A DNA stretch of 64,000 nt from Phascolarctos cinereus (Eukaryota; Chordata; Mammalia; Diprotodontia; Phascolarctidae), in contig NW_018344068.1 in the NCBI RefSeq assembly GCF_002099425.1, positions 2,338,001 to 2,402,000 on the forward strand. Direction: 5' to 3'. A program made the translations under genes and the position numbers. Positions 21,650 through 31,939 of the stretch are shown piece by piece. The notes under the pieces are model-generated. The model saw nothing but the letters and a program-made list of their open reading frames with translations. It searched no databases and was not told the DNA's origin. The stretch's first letter is position 1, and every line of letters begins with the position of its first letter.

Positions 21650-22691
21650 TGCTCTTCCCAGTTTTTCCTCTACTTCTCTTATTTGCTTCTCAAAATCCCT
21701 TTTGAGCTCTTCCAAGGCCTGGGATTGATTCACATTTTTGTTGGAGGCTTTGGATGTAGGAGCTTTGACTTTGTTGTCTTCTTCTGGTTGTATGTTTTGA
21801 TCTTCTTTGTCACCAAAGTAAGATAATATAGTCTGACTCTTTTTGCACTGCTTGTTCATGATCCCAGCCAATTACTTGAGTTTTAAACTCTTCGTTAAGG
21901 TAAGAGTCTGCTTCCAATGTGGAGAATGTACTGTCCCAAGCTTCAGGGGTTTGTACAGCTGTTTTCAGAGATACTTGTAGGGACCTGTAAATTTTCAGTT
22001 CTTCCAAGGAGGTATGATAAGGGCCGAGGTGTTTATTCCTTTCCTGGCCTGTGCTCTGGTCTATTAGTGACCACAAGTACTCCTTTCTGTCCTGTAACTG
22101 TGAGGAGGGTTTTCTCTTCATGGCCACTACAAGCTCCAACATACCAGTGCTCTTCCTCACCCCAGGACCACCGCCCAGAACTGTGACCCAGATCCAAGCA
22201 CGGGCAAAGCAAGAGATTCCTGCCTCAGCACTGGCCATCCCCCTCTGATCAGCCACTGGATTCCCCCTTAGTCTGTGGGCCGGAAGCTCAGGAGGCAGCT
22301 GCCCCGCCCAGGGCCATGCTCTTGGGGAACTGGATCTGAAACCCTGAGTTCCTCTCTCAGCACTGCAGAAACAGACTTTTCACACTGACCTTCTAAGTTG
22401 TCTTTGGCGTTGGTAGATTGAGGAGTCTGGAAACTGGGACAGCTGCCCGTGATTCAGTCCTCTGAGGCCTGCTCCAGGTTCATGGTGCCAAGCTAGGCTC
22501 CTCTCCCAGCATGGTGCAATATACCCTTCTGATCAATCACCCAGGTTGTCTTGGGCTGGAAATTTGTTTCACTCTGTCTTTTTGTGGGTTCTGCTGCTTT
22601 AGAGCCATTTTTTATGGGTATTTGGAGGGGTTTGGGGGAGAGCTCAAGCAAGTCACTGCTTTTACTCCATCATCTTGGCTCCACCCTCTCA
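21650..22691 (-). mobile_element. L1 5'UTR plus start of ORF1, 3' part missing
   Basis: On the minus strand it starts at the L1 5' end (GTGGAGCCAAGATGATGGAG, 22683 down) and runs through the 5'UTR into ORF1. The ORF1 frame starts at about 21859 (MNKQCKKSQTILSYFGDKED..) with a coiled-coil-like EELKRDFEKQIREVEEKLG. It stops in ORF1 at an A-rich point. Flanking repeats TCTTAAAACTTTT (21637-21649, 22692-22704) look like a 13-bp TSD. The 5'UTR itself is open for 149 codons (22256-21810). Confidence 0.75.
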
Positions 22692-22711
22692 TCTTAAAAC
22701 TTTTCATAATG

Positions 22712-23290
22712 GGATGCCCATCAATTGGGGAATAGCTGAACAAGTTGTGGTATATGAATGTAATGTAATGGAATACTATTGTGCTATAAGAAATGATGAA
22801 CAGGCAGACTTCAGAAAAACCTGAAAAGACTTATATGGTCTGATGCTAAGTGAAGTGAGCAGAACCAGGAGAATGTTGTACACAGTAACAGCCACTTTGT
22901 GAGATGACTAATATTGATAGACTTAACCCTTCTCAGCATTACAAAGATCTAAGACATCTCCAAAGGCCTCATGATGGAAAATGCTATCCACGTCCAAAGA
23001 AAGAACTATGGAGTTTGAATGCAGATCGAAGCATGCTATTTGCTCTTTTTTTCTCTTCTGTTTTATTTTGTTTTCTCTTTCTTGTGGTTCCTCCTATTGG
23101 TTCTAATTCTTCCTTACAATATCACTAATGTGAAAATATGTTTAATAGGAATGTGTATGTACAGCATATATCAGATTGCACACTGTCTTGAGGAGGGAGG
23201 CAGAGAGGAAGGGGGAGAAAATTTAAAACTCAAAACCTTATGGAAGTGATTGTTGAAAACTAAAAATAAATTAATTAAAAAAAAAAAACC
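22712..23290 (+). mobile_element. L1 3' end, 5'-truncated
   Basis: GGATGCCCATCAATTGGGGAA..GAACCAGGAGAATGTTGTAC..poly-A. Perfect 12-bp TSD CTTTTCATAATG (22700-22711, 23291-23302). It abuts the opposed L1 fragment ending at 22691. Confidence 0.93.
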
Positions 23291-23302
23291 CTTTTCATAA
23301 TG

Positions 23303-23760
23303 CTGGCACTGGGCCCTAGGATCAACACCTTGGTTCTCCTGGGATATGTCTGGCTATAATGAGAACTGATTGTTTAGGTGTCTGTGTTGAGGGTGGGGGA
23401 TGGGGGGGTATTGGTGCCCGTGTCCCTCTGAGGGACTTCCCTAACCTGCGTCCCCTCTCTGGGATATCCAGTAGCTGAGAAACAACGGTGGGCTCCATTA
23501 ATTGGCCCTCCCCTTGCCTGTCTCCACCCCCCTCACCCAAGGGCAGCCTGTGGTCCCTCTGGGCCAGAGGGAGAAGCAGTAAACTCAGCAACAGCAGCAC
23601 TGACGTCTCTGTTTATTTTGAGCTCCAAATAATTAGCGCTTTCAGAAAAAAACCTACCACACTTGCTGGCCTGACCAAGGAAAGGAGGAGGAGGAGGAGG
23701 AGGAGAGCACCTGCAAACATAGCTTCTGCCAGGAGGGATAGGTCCTGAGGAGGGCTGCTG
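23303..23760. promoter_or_regulatory. Candidate non-coding regulatory block
   Basis: Non-repetitive and GC-richer than its flanks. It carries a homeodomain-type CATTAATTGG (about 23496-23505), a CRE-like TGACGTC (23601-23607), a FOX-like TGTTTATTTT (23610-23619) and AATAATTAGC (about 23629-23638) followed by GCTTTCAG. No splice-bounded open frame is convincing. The call rests on motif clustering and absence of repeats. Confidence 0.35.
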
Positions 23761-23884
23761 GGGATGGGGCTTACAGAACTTTGCTGGGCGCTGGATTCTC
23801 CAACCTCAGCTCCCTCCTCAAGTGTCCTAACAGGGGGCTCCTAAGGCCCTTCAGGATGTCCTAGTAATTGGGATTGTTGATGGA

Positions 23885-24420
23885 GGAAGCGGAGTGGTTA
23901 GGTGAGAAGAATGCTGGCCTAGGAAACCTTGAAGCCCAACCTCAAATTCCTGCTTTGCCACTAATTAACTCTGGCCAAGCTGTCTCCCCCCTTCCTGGGC
24001 CTCACATCCTCATCACCAAATAGGGATAACAATCATAGGATCTTAGATTTGAGTTGGACTTTAATGAATGTGGTAGAACTGAAAAGCTGAATCAGGAAGA
24101 AGAAATTCCAGCCATCAGGGGGAGCATGAGCAAAACTAGGGTGACTTAGGGTGTTCGTGGTAGAGAGGAATTTATCCATTTTGGCAAAGCAGAGAATATG
24201 AGGAAGGGTCATAGGATGGAAAGCCAGATGAAACCTTGAAGATCTATCTATTCTAGGCTTCTCTGCTCCCCTATCTTATTTTACACAGATGGGGAAACTG
24301 AGGCTCAGAGACCTAAGTGACTTGCCCAGGGTCACCCAGTTAGTAAGTGTCTGAGGTGGGATTTGAAATCAGGTACTCCTGACCCCAATCCACCACTATC
24401 CACTTTACTATGCAGCTTTT
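23885..24420. mobile_element. MIR relics, both orientations
   Basis: Plus at about 23885-24040 and minus at about 24225-24420 (GATGGGGAAACTGAGGCTCAGAG..TGACTTGCCCAGGGTCACCCAG). Confidence 0.65.
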
Positions 24421-24929
24421 CTATCCAGACCCTGCTTAACTGGAAGAGGTGTAGTGAGGCTTAAATGTGTCAAAGGGTATGAAAGTGTTACCTAAGTGTG
24501 AGGTATTTTAGTCTCTTCAAACTCTTCCCCTCCTATGTACCGAGAAGGGGTGGGAGTAGATGCATAATTTCCAAAAGTATTATGACTTTAAAAATATTGA
24601 TACCACAAATGCGGATGGGAGATCAAAGGTGGGGAGTGTTCTTGGGGTAAAGTAGGGTAGGGGGTGTTGAGGAAACTTGGAGCAAAAGTGAGGAAGTAAA
24701 ATCTATTTTCATGCCTAAAGAAATTAAGAATTTGTTGTAGAATTGCTGGAGCTTGAGAAAATATAGCACTCTGGCACCAAGATTTGTCGATCTAGGGAAG
24801 AGTATCATGGCTTAGGCTACTTGTGGATTGGGGAGAAGGTTTAACATTGTATACATTCTTCTATATATTGTATTGAGAGGTGTCTGATCTCCTGCCCCAG
24901 CATACTTAGCTCTCGGGAAGATCCTTCTT

Positions 24930-25565
24930 CCAAGTTTGACCACCTTGAATTTTTGACTTGTGATATTGATTAAGTCACTTTACCTTTCTGGGCCTCAGTT
25001 TCCTCACTTTTTTAAAATGAGAGGGTTAGATCAAATGACCTTGAAGGTTCCTTCCCACTCTAAATCTATGACTCTGTGATTTATGCTGCAACTTTTGCCT
25101 CCCTTGCTAGTCATAAATTCCATTCACCTGTGCCTCAATTCCATGGGGGGAAAGGGGGCAGCCCCCTGGGGCACTCTGGTTTACCAATGTCAGAGCCCTC
25201 GGTCCTACCTTAGGCAGCCAAAGACAAAAGGCCACCTCTCTCCCCTAGCTGTATATATCTCCCCACAGTGACATACCCACTCACCGGTCCCCCACCCACA
25301 CCTGACCACAACTCCTCTCCTCCCTTTCTCAGACTCAGGGAAAAGAGAACTTTTCCTCCTCTTCTTGTTCCCAGATAACATCAAGATTTTCTGTATAGTG
25401 GAAAAGAATCATGAATTTGAAGTCAGAAGACCTATTTTCAAATCATGCCTCTGCTGCCTATGACTTGTGTGACCATGCCTCCTCTTGAGAACTTAAGTCT
25501 CCTCATGTTTAAAATGAAAGGATTGTATTATCTCTAAGGTTTCTTCCAGCTTCAACACCTTTGAA
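24930..25565 (+). mobile_element. Two MIR-type SINEs with spacer
   Basis: About 24930-25085 (CTGGGCCTCAGTTTCCTCAC) and 25390-25565 (AAGTCAGAAGACCTATTTTC..CTCATGTTTAAAATG). The spacer has no coding signal. Confidence 0.65.
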
Positions 25566-25626
25566 ATCTATCCACATCTCCAAGAATAACAGGGTTCCTT
25601 GGAAGGTCAACAGTGGAGGACTAGGT

Positions 25627-25860
25627 CAGGAGTTCCTAACCTTGGGCTCACAGACACAGATAGACTTGATAGATTTGAAGGAGTCATGAACTTGGGTGAG
25701 GAAAAAAACCTACATCTTTATTTCACTATGATTAGCTTCTTTTGTGATCGTATGTATTTTATTTTATGCATTTGAAAGCATTATTCTGAGAATGAGTTGC
25801 AGTCTTCTCTTCCGAAGACTGCCAACAGGGTCTAGAACACAAAAAGGCCAAAGACCTTCT
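25627..25860 (+). mobile_element. hAT/Charlie-like non-autonomous element, copy 1
   Basis: Starts CAGGAGTTCCTAACCTTGGG, the 'CAGGGGTTCTTAACCTGGGG' type of terminus, and ends near AAAGACCTT. The interior TTATTTTATGCATTTGAAAG..ATTATTCTGAGAA recurs at 26047. No clean 8-bp TSD was found; CTAGG appears on both flanks. Confidence 0.5.
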
Positions 25861-25898
25861 AGGCCAGGGGTTTTCTCCTTTCTTTTCCTTTTTCCTTT

Positions 25899-26040
25899 GA
25901 GTCAGGGTCTCTCTATCCAACCCAGGCAGAAAGTACAGTGGGCACTCCCAGCCCAATCTCAATACTGATCAGGTACAGAAACTTTCATCTACCATTTTCC
26001 CAATCTGGGTTGGTTCTTTTCCTTAGGCAGCCTAGACCGC
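25899..26040 (-). pseudogene. 7SL (SRP) RNA-derived fragment, 3' part
   Basis: Read on the + strand, GTCAGGGTCTCTCTATCCAA, CCCAGGCAGAAAGTACAGTG, AATACTGATCAG and CCTTAGGCAGCCT line up in order with the reverse complement of 7SL RNA (GGGGTCTCGCTATGTTGCCC, AGGCTGGAGTGCAGTGGC, CTACTGATCAGCACGG, CCTTAGGCAACCTGG). About 140 nt of the 3' half survive. A T-rich run at 25871-25897 would be the A-rich tail of a minus-strand retrocopy. It is too short and diverged to be a functional SRP RNA gene. Confidence 0.75.
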
Positions 26041-26140
26041 AGTCCTTATTTTATGCGTTTACAAACATTATTCTGAGAAGGGAGGGGTCCATAGGCTTCA
26101 CCAGACTGCCAAAGGGATCCAGGACACAAAAATAAGAGGA
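26041..26140 (+). mobile_element. hAT/Charlie-like fragment, copy 2
   Basis: TTATTTTATGCGTTTACAAA, CATTATTCTGAGAA and CCAGACTGCCAAAGGGATCC match the distal half of the element at 25627-25860. It begins right where the 7SL fragment ends, so the 7SL piece lies between two copies, or two parts, of one family. Confidence 0.5.
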
Positions 26141-26149
26141 AAAACTCCT

Positions 26150-26720
26150 GGAATAGAAGAATCTTGAGGTCCCTTCTGAAATCCTTTAATTCTACACCTG
26201 TCTCACTGATTTTACCAGGACTTTGTGCCCCTGGGGGGAAGGTCAGTCAGTCTTGTCAGTTTCATCGTGTCCTGGGATGGGGGGAAGTGGCATATGAGTG
26301 AGAAGTAAACCTCTAACGGTCATTAATCTCCATCCCAGGCTGAGACCCTGTAGATAGGAAGAGACCCTTCCTGCTTCTGCATTACCTCTGCAGGAAGGAA
26401 AGTTCATAGTTACCTGTTTAAAAAAAGTTTGGGGGAGCCTTCTCAGGCTGTTCCATTGCCCAAGTTTTATTCTAAGTGAGAATCAGCCATCCAAGCCCCC
26501 GGTCAATGTGCTCTTTTCATAGGCCACTAGAGGGAGCCTGAAGTTCACAAGTTCTATCTGCCTTCTTTTAGACTCATCCCTTCCCCACAATCGTGGTATC
26601 ACATCCCCCTCCACCCCAACCACCCCCAAATGCTTTGATAGGACCTAGGTAGGTCAGAAGTAGCCTAACAGACTTCTCTATCATTCCAAACTATTCCTCC
26701 AGAGGCTGTCACAAGTATTT
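26150..26720. other. Unique sequence, no gene seen
   Basis: No repeat or coding signature recognised. Confidence 0.55.
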
Positions 26721-26729
26721 GAAAGTTGC

Positions 26730-26890
26730 CTCTTCCCGCCCTGTCTTCCCCACCAATCCATCTTTCACGTGTTAATTTTTCCTTATTCAGATGTCTAACC
26801 ACATCTCCATTAGATTGTAAGCTCTTTGAGGGCAGGAGTTGTCTTTTGCCTCTTTTGAATCCCTAGTGCTTAATATTGGTTGATTGATTG
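26730..26890 (+). mobile_element. L2 3' end
   Basis: TTAGATTGTAAGCTCTTTGAGGGCAGGAG.. then a decayed terminus. Confidence 0.7.
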
Positions 26891-27334
26891 TTCAAAACTC
26901 TCCATTATCCCTCACACCCCTTTCCTGCATAAACTGCCTGGGAAAGTTCAAAATTGTAAGCTGGCTTTAAAAGCTTGCTAAAAGCTTGCTCCAATCTGTT
27001 CCTCCCAAAACACTCTGACAAAACAGATACTTAGAGAGCTGTCCCTTCCTGACTTGGTTTACGATATTCCTTAAACACAGAATCCCATCTTATTCCCCTT
27101 TGCTTTCCCTGGGGATAGTTCCTGGACCTGATATTTAATTGGTGTGGGGAACTCCCAGGTGAAGAAACTCCCTCTTTCAATATTGCCTCTGCAGTTTATC
27201 TGGGAGCATTGCCTAGAGCTCAGAAAGGCTAAGTGATTTGCCCAGCGTCACATAACTGGTCTGTGTCAGAGAGAGAACTTGAATCCAGCTCTTTTTGAGT
27301 CCCTGGTCAGTTCTCATTCTGTTGCTGCAGGCCG

Positions 27335-27592
27335 CCTTTCATCACTTAAAGCCAGCTCACATGTCACTTTCTCCATGAAGCCTTCCATGATCCTTTCCCT
27401 GTTCATAATAACCTTCTCCCTCTGATCTAATTTGTACCTTTTAGGCACTTGGGTATTATTTTGTATAATAGGTGCTTGTGTATATTTTCCATTTCCCTAC
27501 TAGACTGCATTTTCTATGAGGGCAAAGATTTCCTCTGATCTAAACTTTGGTTTCTCCCCTCTTCTGCTTCCCCCCCTCCCTAGTACAGGGCC
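27335..27592 (+). mobile_element. L2 3' region
   Basis: CCATGAAGCCTTCCATGATC..CTACTAGACTGCATTTTCTATGAGGGCAAAG; cut at CCTAGTACAGGGCC where the ATT repeat begins. Confidence 0.7.
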
Positions 27593-27630
<38 letters not shown>

Positions 27631-27632
27631 TT
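27593..27632. repeat. (ATT)n microsatellite
   Basis: About 13 ATT units. Read on the minus strand it is a (AAT)n tail following the unassigned segment at 27640-27890. Confidence 0.95.
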
Positions 27633-27639
27633 GCTGTGT

Positions 27640-27890
27640 TTTTGAATGTTAAAATACAAATACCTGAGTGAAAATAATAGTCACGGGTATATCAATGGGA
27701 ATTGGTTTACCAGACACTTTCCAAGTGGCTGACCAGCTAATAGCAAGTCCTTGATTAAATTTTTTTAAAAATAATTCCTCTCCAGGCTGTGCTAGTGACT
27801 CTAAGCTTTCTCTACCATAGAAAACTCTTCTGTCTGGAAGTCCACGTCCTCCCTGCAGCCTTTTCCTCTCATTGATCAATTCCTTCCAGA
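27640..27890 (-). other. Unassigned segment with a (AAT)n tail
   Basis: Sequence I do not recognise, open on the minus strand for 76 codons (27879-27649; MINERKRLQGGRGLPDRR.. to ..TIIFTQVFVF). The adjoining (AAT)n at its minus-strand 3' end suggests a retro-inserted sequence within L2 territory. No TSD could be defined. Confidence 0.3.
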
Positions 27891-27989
27891 ACCACCATTT
27901 TCAGAAGGATGTCCAGGCCAAGCTCAATTTCATTCCTCTGCAGGCTGCATTCTTGATTGTCCCAACTTTCTCTACCAAGCCCCCTCCTC

Positions 27990-28185
27990 TCCCTACTTTC
28001 ATCTCTTCTCAGTCTATCCTACTTTTCAGCCCCCTTTTATTATGTGTTGTCTTTCTTATTTAGATTACAAGTTCCTGGTGGACAGGAATTACCTTTCTTT
28101 CAGCCTGTAATTGTATTCCCAGGGCTCTGCACTATGCCTGACCCACTGTAAGGGGTTAATAAATGCTTCTTGACTTAACTAGAAG
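27990..28185 (+). mobile_element. L2 3' end
   Basis: GATTACAAGTTCCTGGTGGACAGG..CCCAGGGCTCTGCAC..GGTTAATAAATGCTTCTTGAC. Confidence 0.7.
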
Positions 28186-28599
28186 GGATTTGGTAGGATG
28201 GGATAGAATGATTCTTTTTTTAGCCCCCAGGGGTTAGGGAAATCTAGTGAAATCAATAAATATTGATTAAATGCCTACTATGTGCCAGGCACTGTGCTAA
28301 GCCCTAGGTATGAACCAGGCTAGGGGGTGGGACAAACCTCAGAATATTTCATAGTATGGGGGGGATGAATTCCCAGGATGAAGCTCCAGCCACAATCCCC
28401 TGGGCCAAGAGCCAAAATGAAAAGAATGTTTAGAGTGAAGAGATCTGGATTCAAATTCTGGCTTTGACACTTACTGGCAATGTGACAAAGGTCAAATTCT
28501 TTCACCAGTCTGAGAATAAATTTCCCCTAGCGTGACTTTTTTCAACCAATCACCCCAGGCTATTGAGAGGTTTTTTACAAAACTATGTTATTATTCAGC

Positions 28600-28790
28600 G
28601 AAGTAGCAAATCCCTCTTAGCTTTGGGTCATCTGCAAATGAATGTCATCTATGTTCTTTATTGAGCAGAATATGAGAGAGAAAACAGCCTTCCAGAATTC
28701 CACTAGAAAAGTCACTCCAAGGTAATATCATTCTCGGAATCTACACTCTTTTCCATCTTGTGCATAAATATATCTTGACATACTGTCACA
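28600..28790 (+). mobile_element. Ancient LINE (CR1/L3-like) relic
   Basis: GGGTCATCTGCAAATGAATG..TATGTTCTTTATTGAGCAG..CCAGAATTCCACTAGAAAAGTC..CATCTTGTGCATAAATATATC keeps the order of a widespread mammalian CR1-type relic. Confidence 0.4.
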
Positions 28791-29016
28791 TTGCTATGTC
28801 GAAATGTTGGTATAATATATATATACACTCTATACTGAATGCTGATATTATATCTATAGTGTTTCCTTGATCAGGCTAGAAACCCTGTAAAAAAGTGAAA
28901 AGAAGTCTATGATCGTTTCTGTTGTTTCTAAGTACTTACGAGCTGTAAGTAGAATTTTGTCCACAGTTTTGAATAATGGGCAATTCTCTTTTTCTCCTAG
29001 GTATTCATTCTTGGTG

Positions 29017-29265
29017 GTGGTATTCAGTCATTTCAGTCCTGTCTTATTCTTCATGACCCCATTTGGAGCTTTCTTGGCAAAGACATTGGTGTGGTTTGCC
29101 ATTTTCTTGTCTAGTTTATAGATGAGGAAACTGAGGCAAACAGGGTTAAGGGAACTGTCCAAGGGCCACACAGCTAATAAGTCTCTGAGGCTGGATTTGA
29201 ACTCAGGAAGATGAGTCTTCCTGATTCTGGGCCCTGAACTCCATCCACTGTGCCACCTAGCTGCC
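29017..29265 (-). mobile_element. RTE-tailed tRNA-like SINE
   Basis: The minus strand begins GGGCAGCTAGGTGGCACAGTG and ends in the RTE-type tail. It is flanked by an 11-bp perfect TSD, CATTCTTGGTG (29006-29016 and 29266-29276). Confidence 0.9.
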
Positions 29266-29425
29266 CATTCTTGGTGAGGTCCCCCTAAAGAAAAGGATAG
29301 CCTTTTGTGACATTTGGATGTGACTGTCTTATTAGCCTAAATTATTGTTATTCGGAAGCAGCAAGTCCAGATTTACTCATTTGTGTTTCTTACTCTGTTC
29401 TTTGTTGGAAAGCTGTGGAAATACG

Positions 29426-29660
29426 TTTTTGTTGCTGTTCAGTCATTTCAGTTGTGTCCAACTCTTTGTGATCCGATGGACCAACTTCCATGGGGGTTTC
29501 TTGGCAAAGATACTGGAGTGGTTTGACATTTCTTTTTGTGGCAAACAGAGGTTAAGTGACTTGCCCAATGTCACACAGCTAGGAAGTTTCTGAGACTGCA
29601 TTTGAACTCAAGTTTTCCTGATTCCAAGCCTAGCACTCTATGCACAGTCCAACCTTCCTA
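29426..29660 (-). mobile_element. RTE-tailed tRNA-like SINE, diverged
   Basis: + strand TTGCTGTTCAGTCATTTCAG..GTGTCCAACTCTTTGTGATC..CTTGGCAAAGATACTGGAGT, then GACTTGCCCAATGTCACACAG. The second such element in tandem; the head at about 29645 is decayed. Confidence 0.8.
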
Positions 29661-29689
29661 ATCTGAAGGCCACCTAGGGAAGGAAGGAG

Positions 29690-29945
29690 AGAATTAGCAT
29701 TTATACAGTGCTTATTATGTGTTAGACCCTGGACTAAGTACTTTTACAAATATCTTCTCATTTAATTTAATTATCTCATTTAATTCTCACAACAACGCTA
29801 CAAAAGTAGGTGATATTATAACCATTTTACAATTGAGAAAATTGAGGCAAAAATTAATTGCCCAAATAATAAGTGTCTGAGACTGGATTTGAACTCAAGT
29901 CTTCCTGACTCCTAGCCCAACACTGTATCCACCAGGCCACCTGGA
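29690..29945 (-). mobile_element. MIR-type SINE
   Basis: AGTGCTTATTATGTGTTAGACC..TTCTCACAACAACGCTACAAAAGTAGG..GACTGGATTTGAACTCAAGTC..CCACCAGGCCACCTGG. Confidence 0.7.
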
Positions 29946-30094
29946 TGCCTTTGTTTCTGATTGGCCAAATAATAATTTTAGGATTGTAGAAGGATGCATG
30001 AATCCAACCACAAAGAGGAGGTGGGAGAAGCCTGAAACTGATTTGGGGGTCTTCTGGGGCAGACGGGCCTGAGGCTGCTAATCTGAAGAGGGTC

Positions 30095-30365
30095 ATGGGC
30101 TCAGCTAGGCCTGGAGAACTTTAGTTAAGGATAGAGTTCCATTCAGTCTGCTCCTGGGTGTGTGTGTGTGTGTGTGTGTGTCTGTGTGTCTGTGTGTGTC
30201 TGTGTGTGTGGCTGCATCTGTGTCTGTATGTGTGTGTGTATATATGTATGTATATGTATATATATGTATATGTCTAGATATATGTATATATATATATGTA
30301 TATATATTTGTAATTACTCTACCCTATTGTATTACTTCTGAATCACCATATTCTATTTTTTCTGG
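30095..30365 (+). repeat. Unclassified repeat, copy 1, holding a (GT)n tract
   Basis: GAGAACTTTAGTTAAGGATAG..TTCCATTCAGTCTGCTCCTGGG, then the microsatellite, then TGTATTACTTCTGAATCACC. It matches 35595-35995, where GGGAACTTTAGTTAAGAGTTAGG and GCCATTCAGTCTACAACTGGG flank a SINE. Confidence 0.4.
30157..30310. repeat. (GT)n grading into (AT/GTAT)n
   Basis: TGTGTGTG run degrading into TATATGTA repeats. It creates an artificial VCVCVS..YMYVYI frame. Confidence 0.95.
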
Positions 30366-30753
30366 TTATTAAATCCTAGAAAACACTTTCCTGTGCCTGG
30401 AATGTGTGGAGATATAAGGCAAAAGAGAGAGGGGAAAATCGGTACTCACAATAGAAGTCAAGAGAACAGACAGCTACAGAAAAAGGTGTAATAGTTAATC
30501 AAGTGTTGAGTATAGATTTAAGCAGTAATAAAAGGTGCAAGTCTAAAGGCCAAGGCCAGAATTGTAACCAGGGTAAGGCAACTAGGATTTTGTCCCAGAG
30601 TGCTAAGGATCTCAGAGGGGGCATGCTTCCCTTTGTGGTAGTCTTTCAACCTGCTGTTCCCATGCTTCACAGTCATCTTATCGTCCTATTTTGTGTGGCA
30701 CAGCTTGACTGCTCCTGTTCCCATGTCTGGCTTCAGGCTACTACCCTTCAGGG

Positions 30754-30912
30754 GGGCAGCTAGGTGGTATAGTAGATAGAGGTCCAGTCTTGGAGTCAGG
30801 AGGACTTGAGTTCAAATCTGACCTCAGACACTTGACACTTACTAGGTGTGTGACCCTAGGCAAGTCAGTTAACCCCAATTGCCTCACCAAAAAACAAAAG
30901 AAAAAAAAAGGA
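30754..30912 (+). mobile_element. Short tRNA-like marsupial SINE
   Basis: GGGGCAGCTAGGTGGTATAGT..GAGTTCAAATCTGACCTCAG..CAGTTAACCCCAATTGCCTC then an A-rich tail to about 30912. Confidence 0.9.
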
Positions 30913-31439
30913 AGAAATACTCCTCCTCTGGGTTCCATCACTACAGTGCTCTCCCCTGGGACCTGCCTCCTCCTTTCTTTTCCTTCATGCTGCCTTATCA
31001 CAAGAGTTAGCTGGCAGTTAGAGATCACTGTGCTCTGAGACTTGAAGCTGAACTCTCTGGGGAACGGTCTGTAGCTTCTCCCAGTGTGACTGCATCTGAC
31101 CATCACCCACCTCAAACTGTGTTTGCCCAGGTGCTAGAATTTCTAGGGATAATAAAGATCAGTTCTAAGAGAAGTTAGTGCCTGGGACCCAAGGGTACAT
31201 CCTTCTTACTCCTCTGTCTGCTGTTTGTACAGGTCTTCTTTAAGTCAGAATCCATCAGAGAACATCTCATTAGATGTTATCTCCCACTTTCCCTTTTTCT
31301 TTCTCATTCTTCCTCATTTGAACCAACTGAGGGTTGAGCTCAATGATCTTTAAGATGCCTTTTAGTTCTTAATCTATGATCATATATGATTAAGCCCCAG
31401 GACCTTGCTTTGACCCAGCATCCCAGGACATTTTACCTT

Positions 31440-31935
31440 AAAGACTCTGCCTGCGGACCTTTGAGAATCCCTAGCACACTCTCCTCCCTCCGGTCCCTAA
31501 CAGTTCTGGGCCCAGAGAAATCCTAATTGTGATACCTTTTACTCCTCTACCGTGCTTGGGGCTGAGGGCCATACCAGGGAGAGCACTTCCCCCCTCTTTG
31601 AGGTTGGGGGCCAGGATGGGGAGGTGGAGAAGATGGATCAGATTCCAGTGTGGCCAACTGCCAGCACCCTGGGCCTTGGCTCCCCCGTTGCCCATTCTGA
31701 CCTCATTCTCCAGTAATGTGTGACCACAATGGGGCCAACGGAGCCCATTCCCAAGGTCGGGGATATGGAGGGGGGAGGACAGAGAACATGTCAGATTGTG
31801 CTGGAACGAGGGACTTCCCACGGCGTTCTCACTGGAGCTAGAGGTGGAAATGGCGGTGATGGGCTCTGCTCTGGGAGGGATGGGGGTGGGGCAGAGAGCT
31901 GCTGGTCGCTGGGAGGTTAAATTAAGCAGAGGCAT
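31440..31935. other. GC-rich unique block, function unknown
   Basis: About 500 bp free of visible repeat signatures and GC-rich, directly upstream of an L1 3' end. The minus strand is open for 188 codons from 32037 to 31471, the longest minus-strand frame in the window, but its first part is L1 sequence and I recognise no protein. A conserved non-coding element is the likelier reading. Confidence 0.3.
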
Positions 31936-31939
31936 GAGC

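Noticed and set aside
21428-21871. 147-codon minus-strand frame resembling a new protein
   Set aside because: It is a chimera: the first half is L1 ORF1 and the second half reads into the RTE-X-like tail and flank.
29006-29660. Regularly spaced short repeats resembling a CRISPR array
   Set aside because: Two adjacent SINEs in the same orientation; a vertebrate genome and no spacer-repeat structure.
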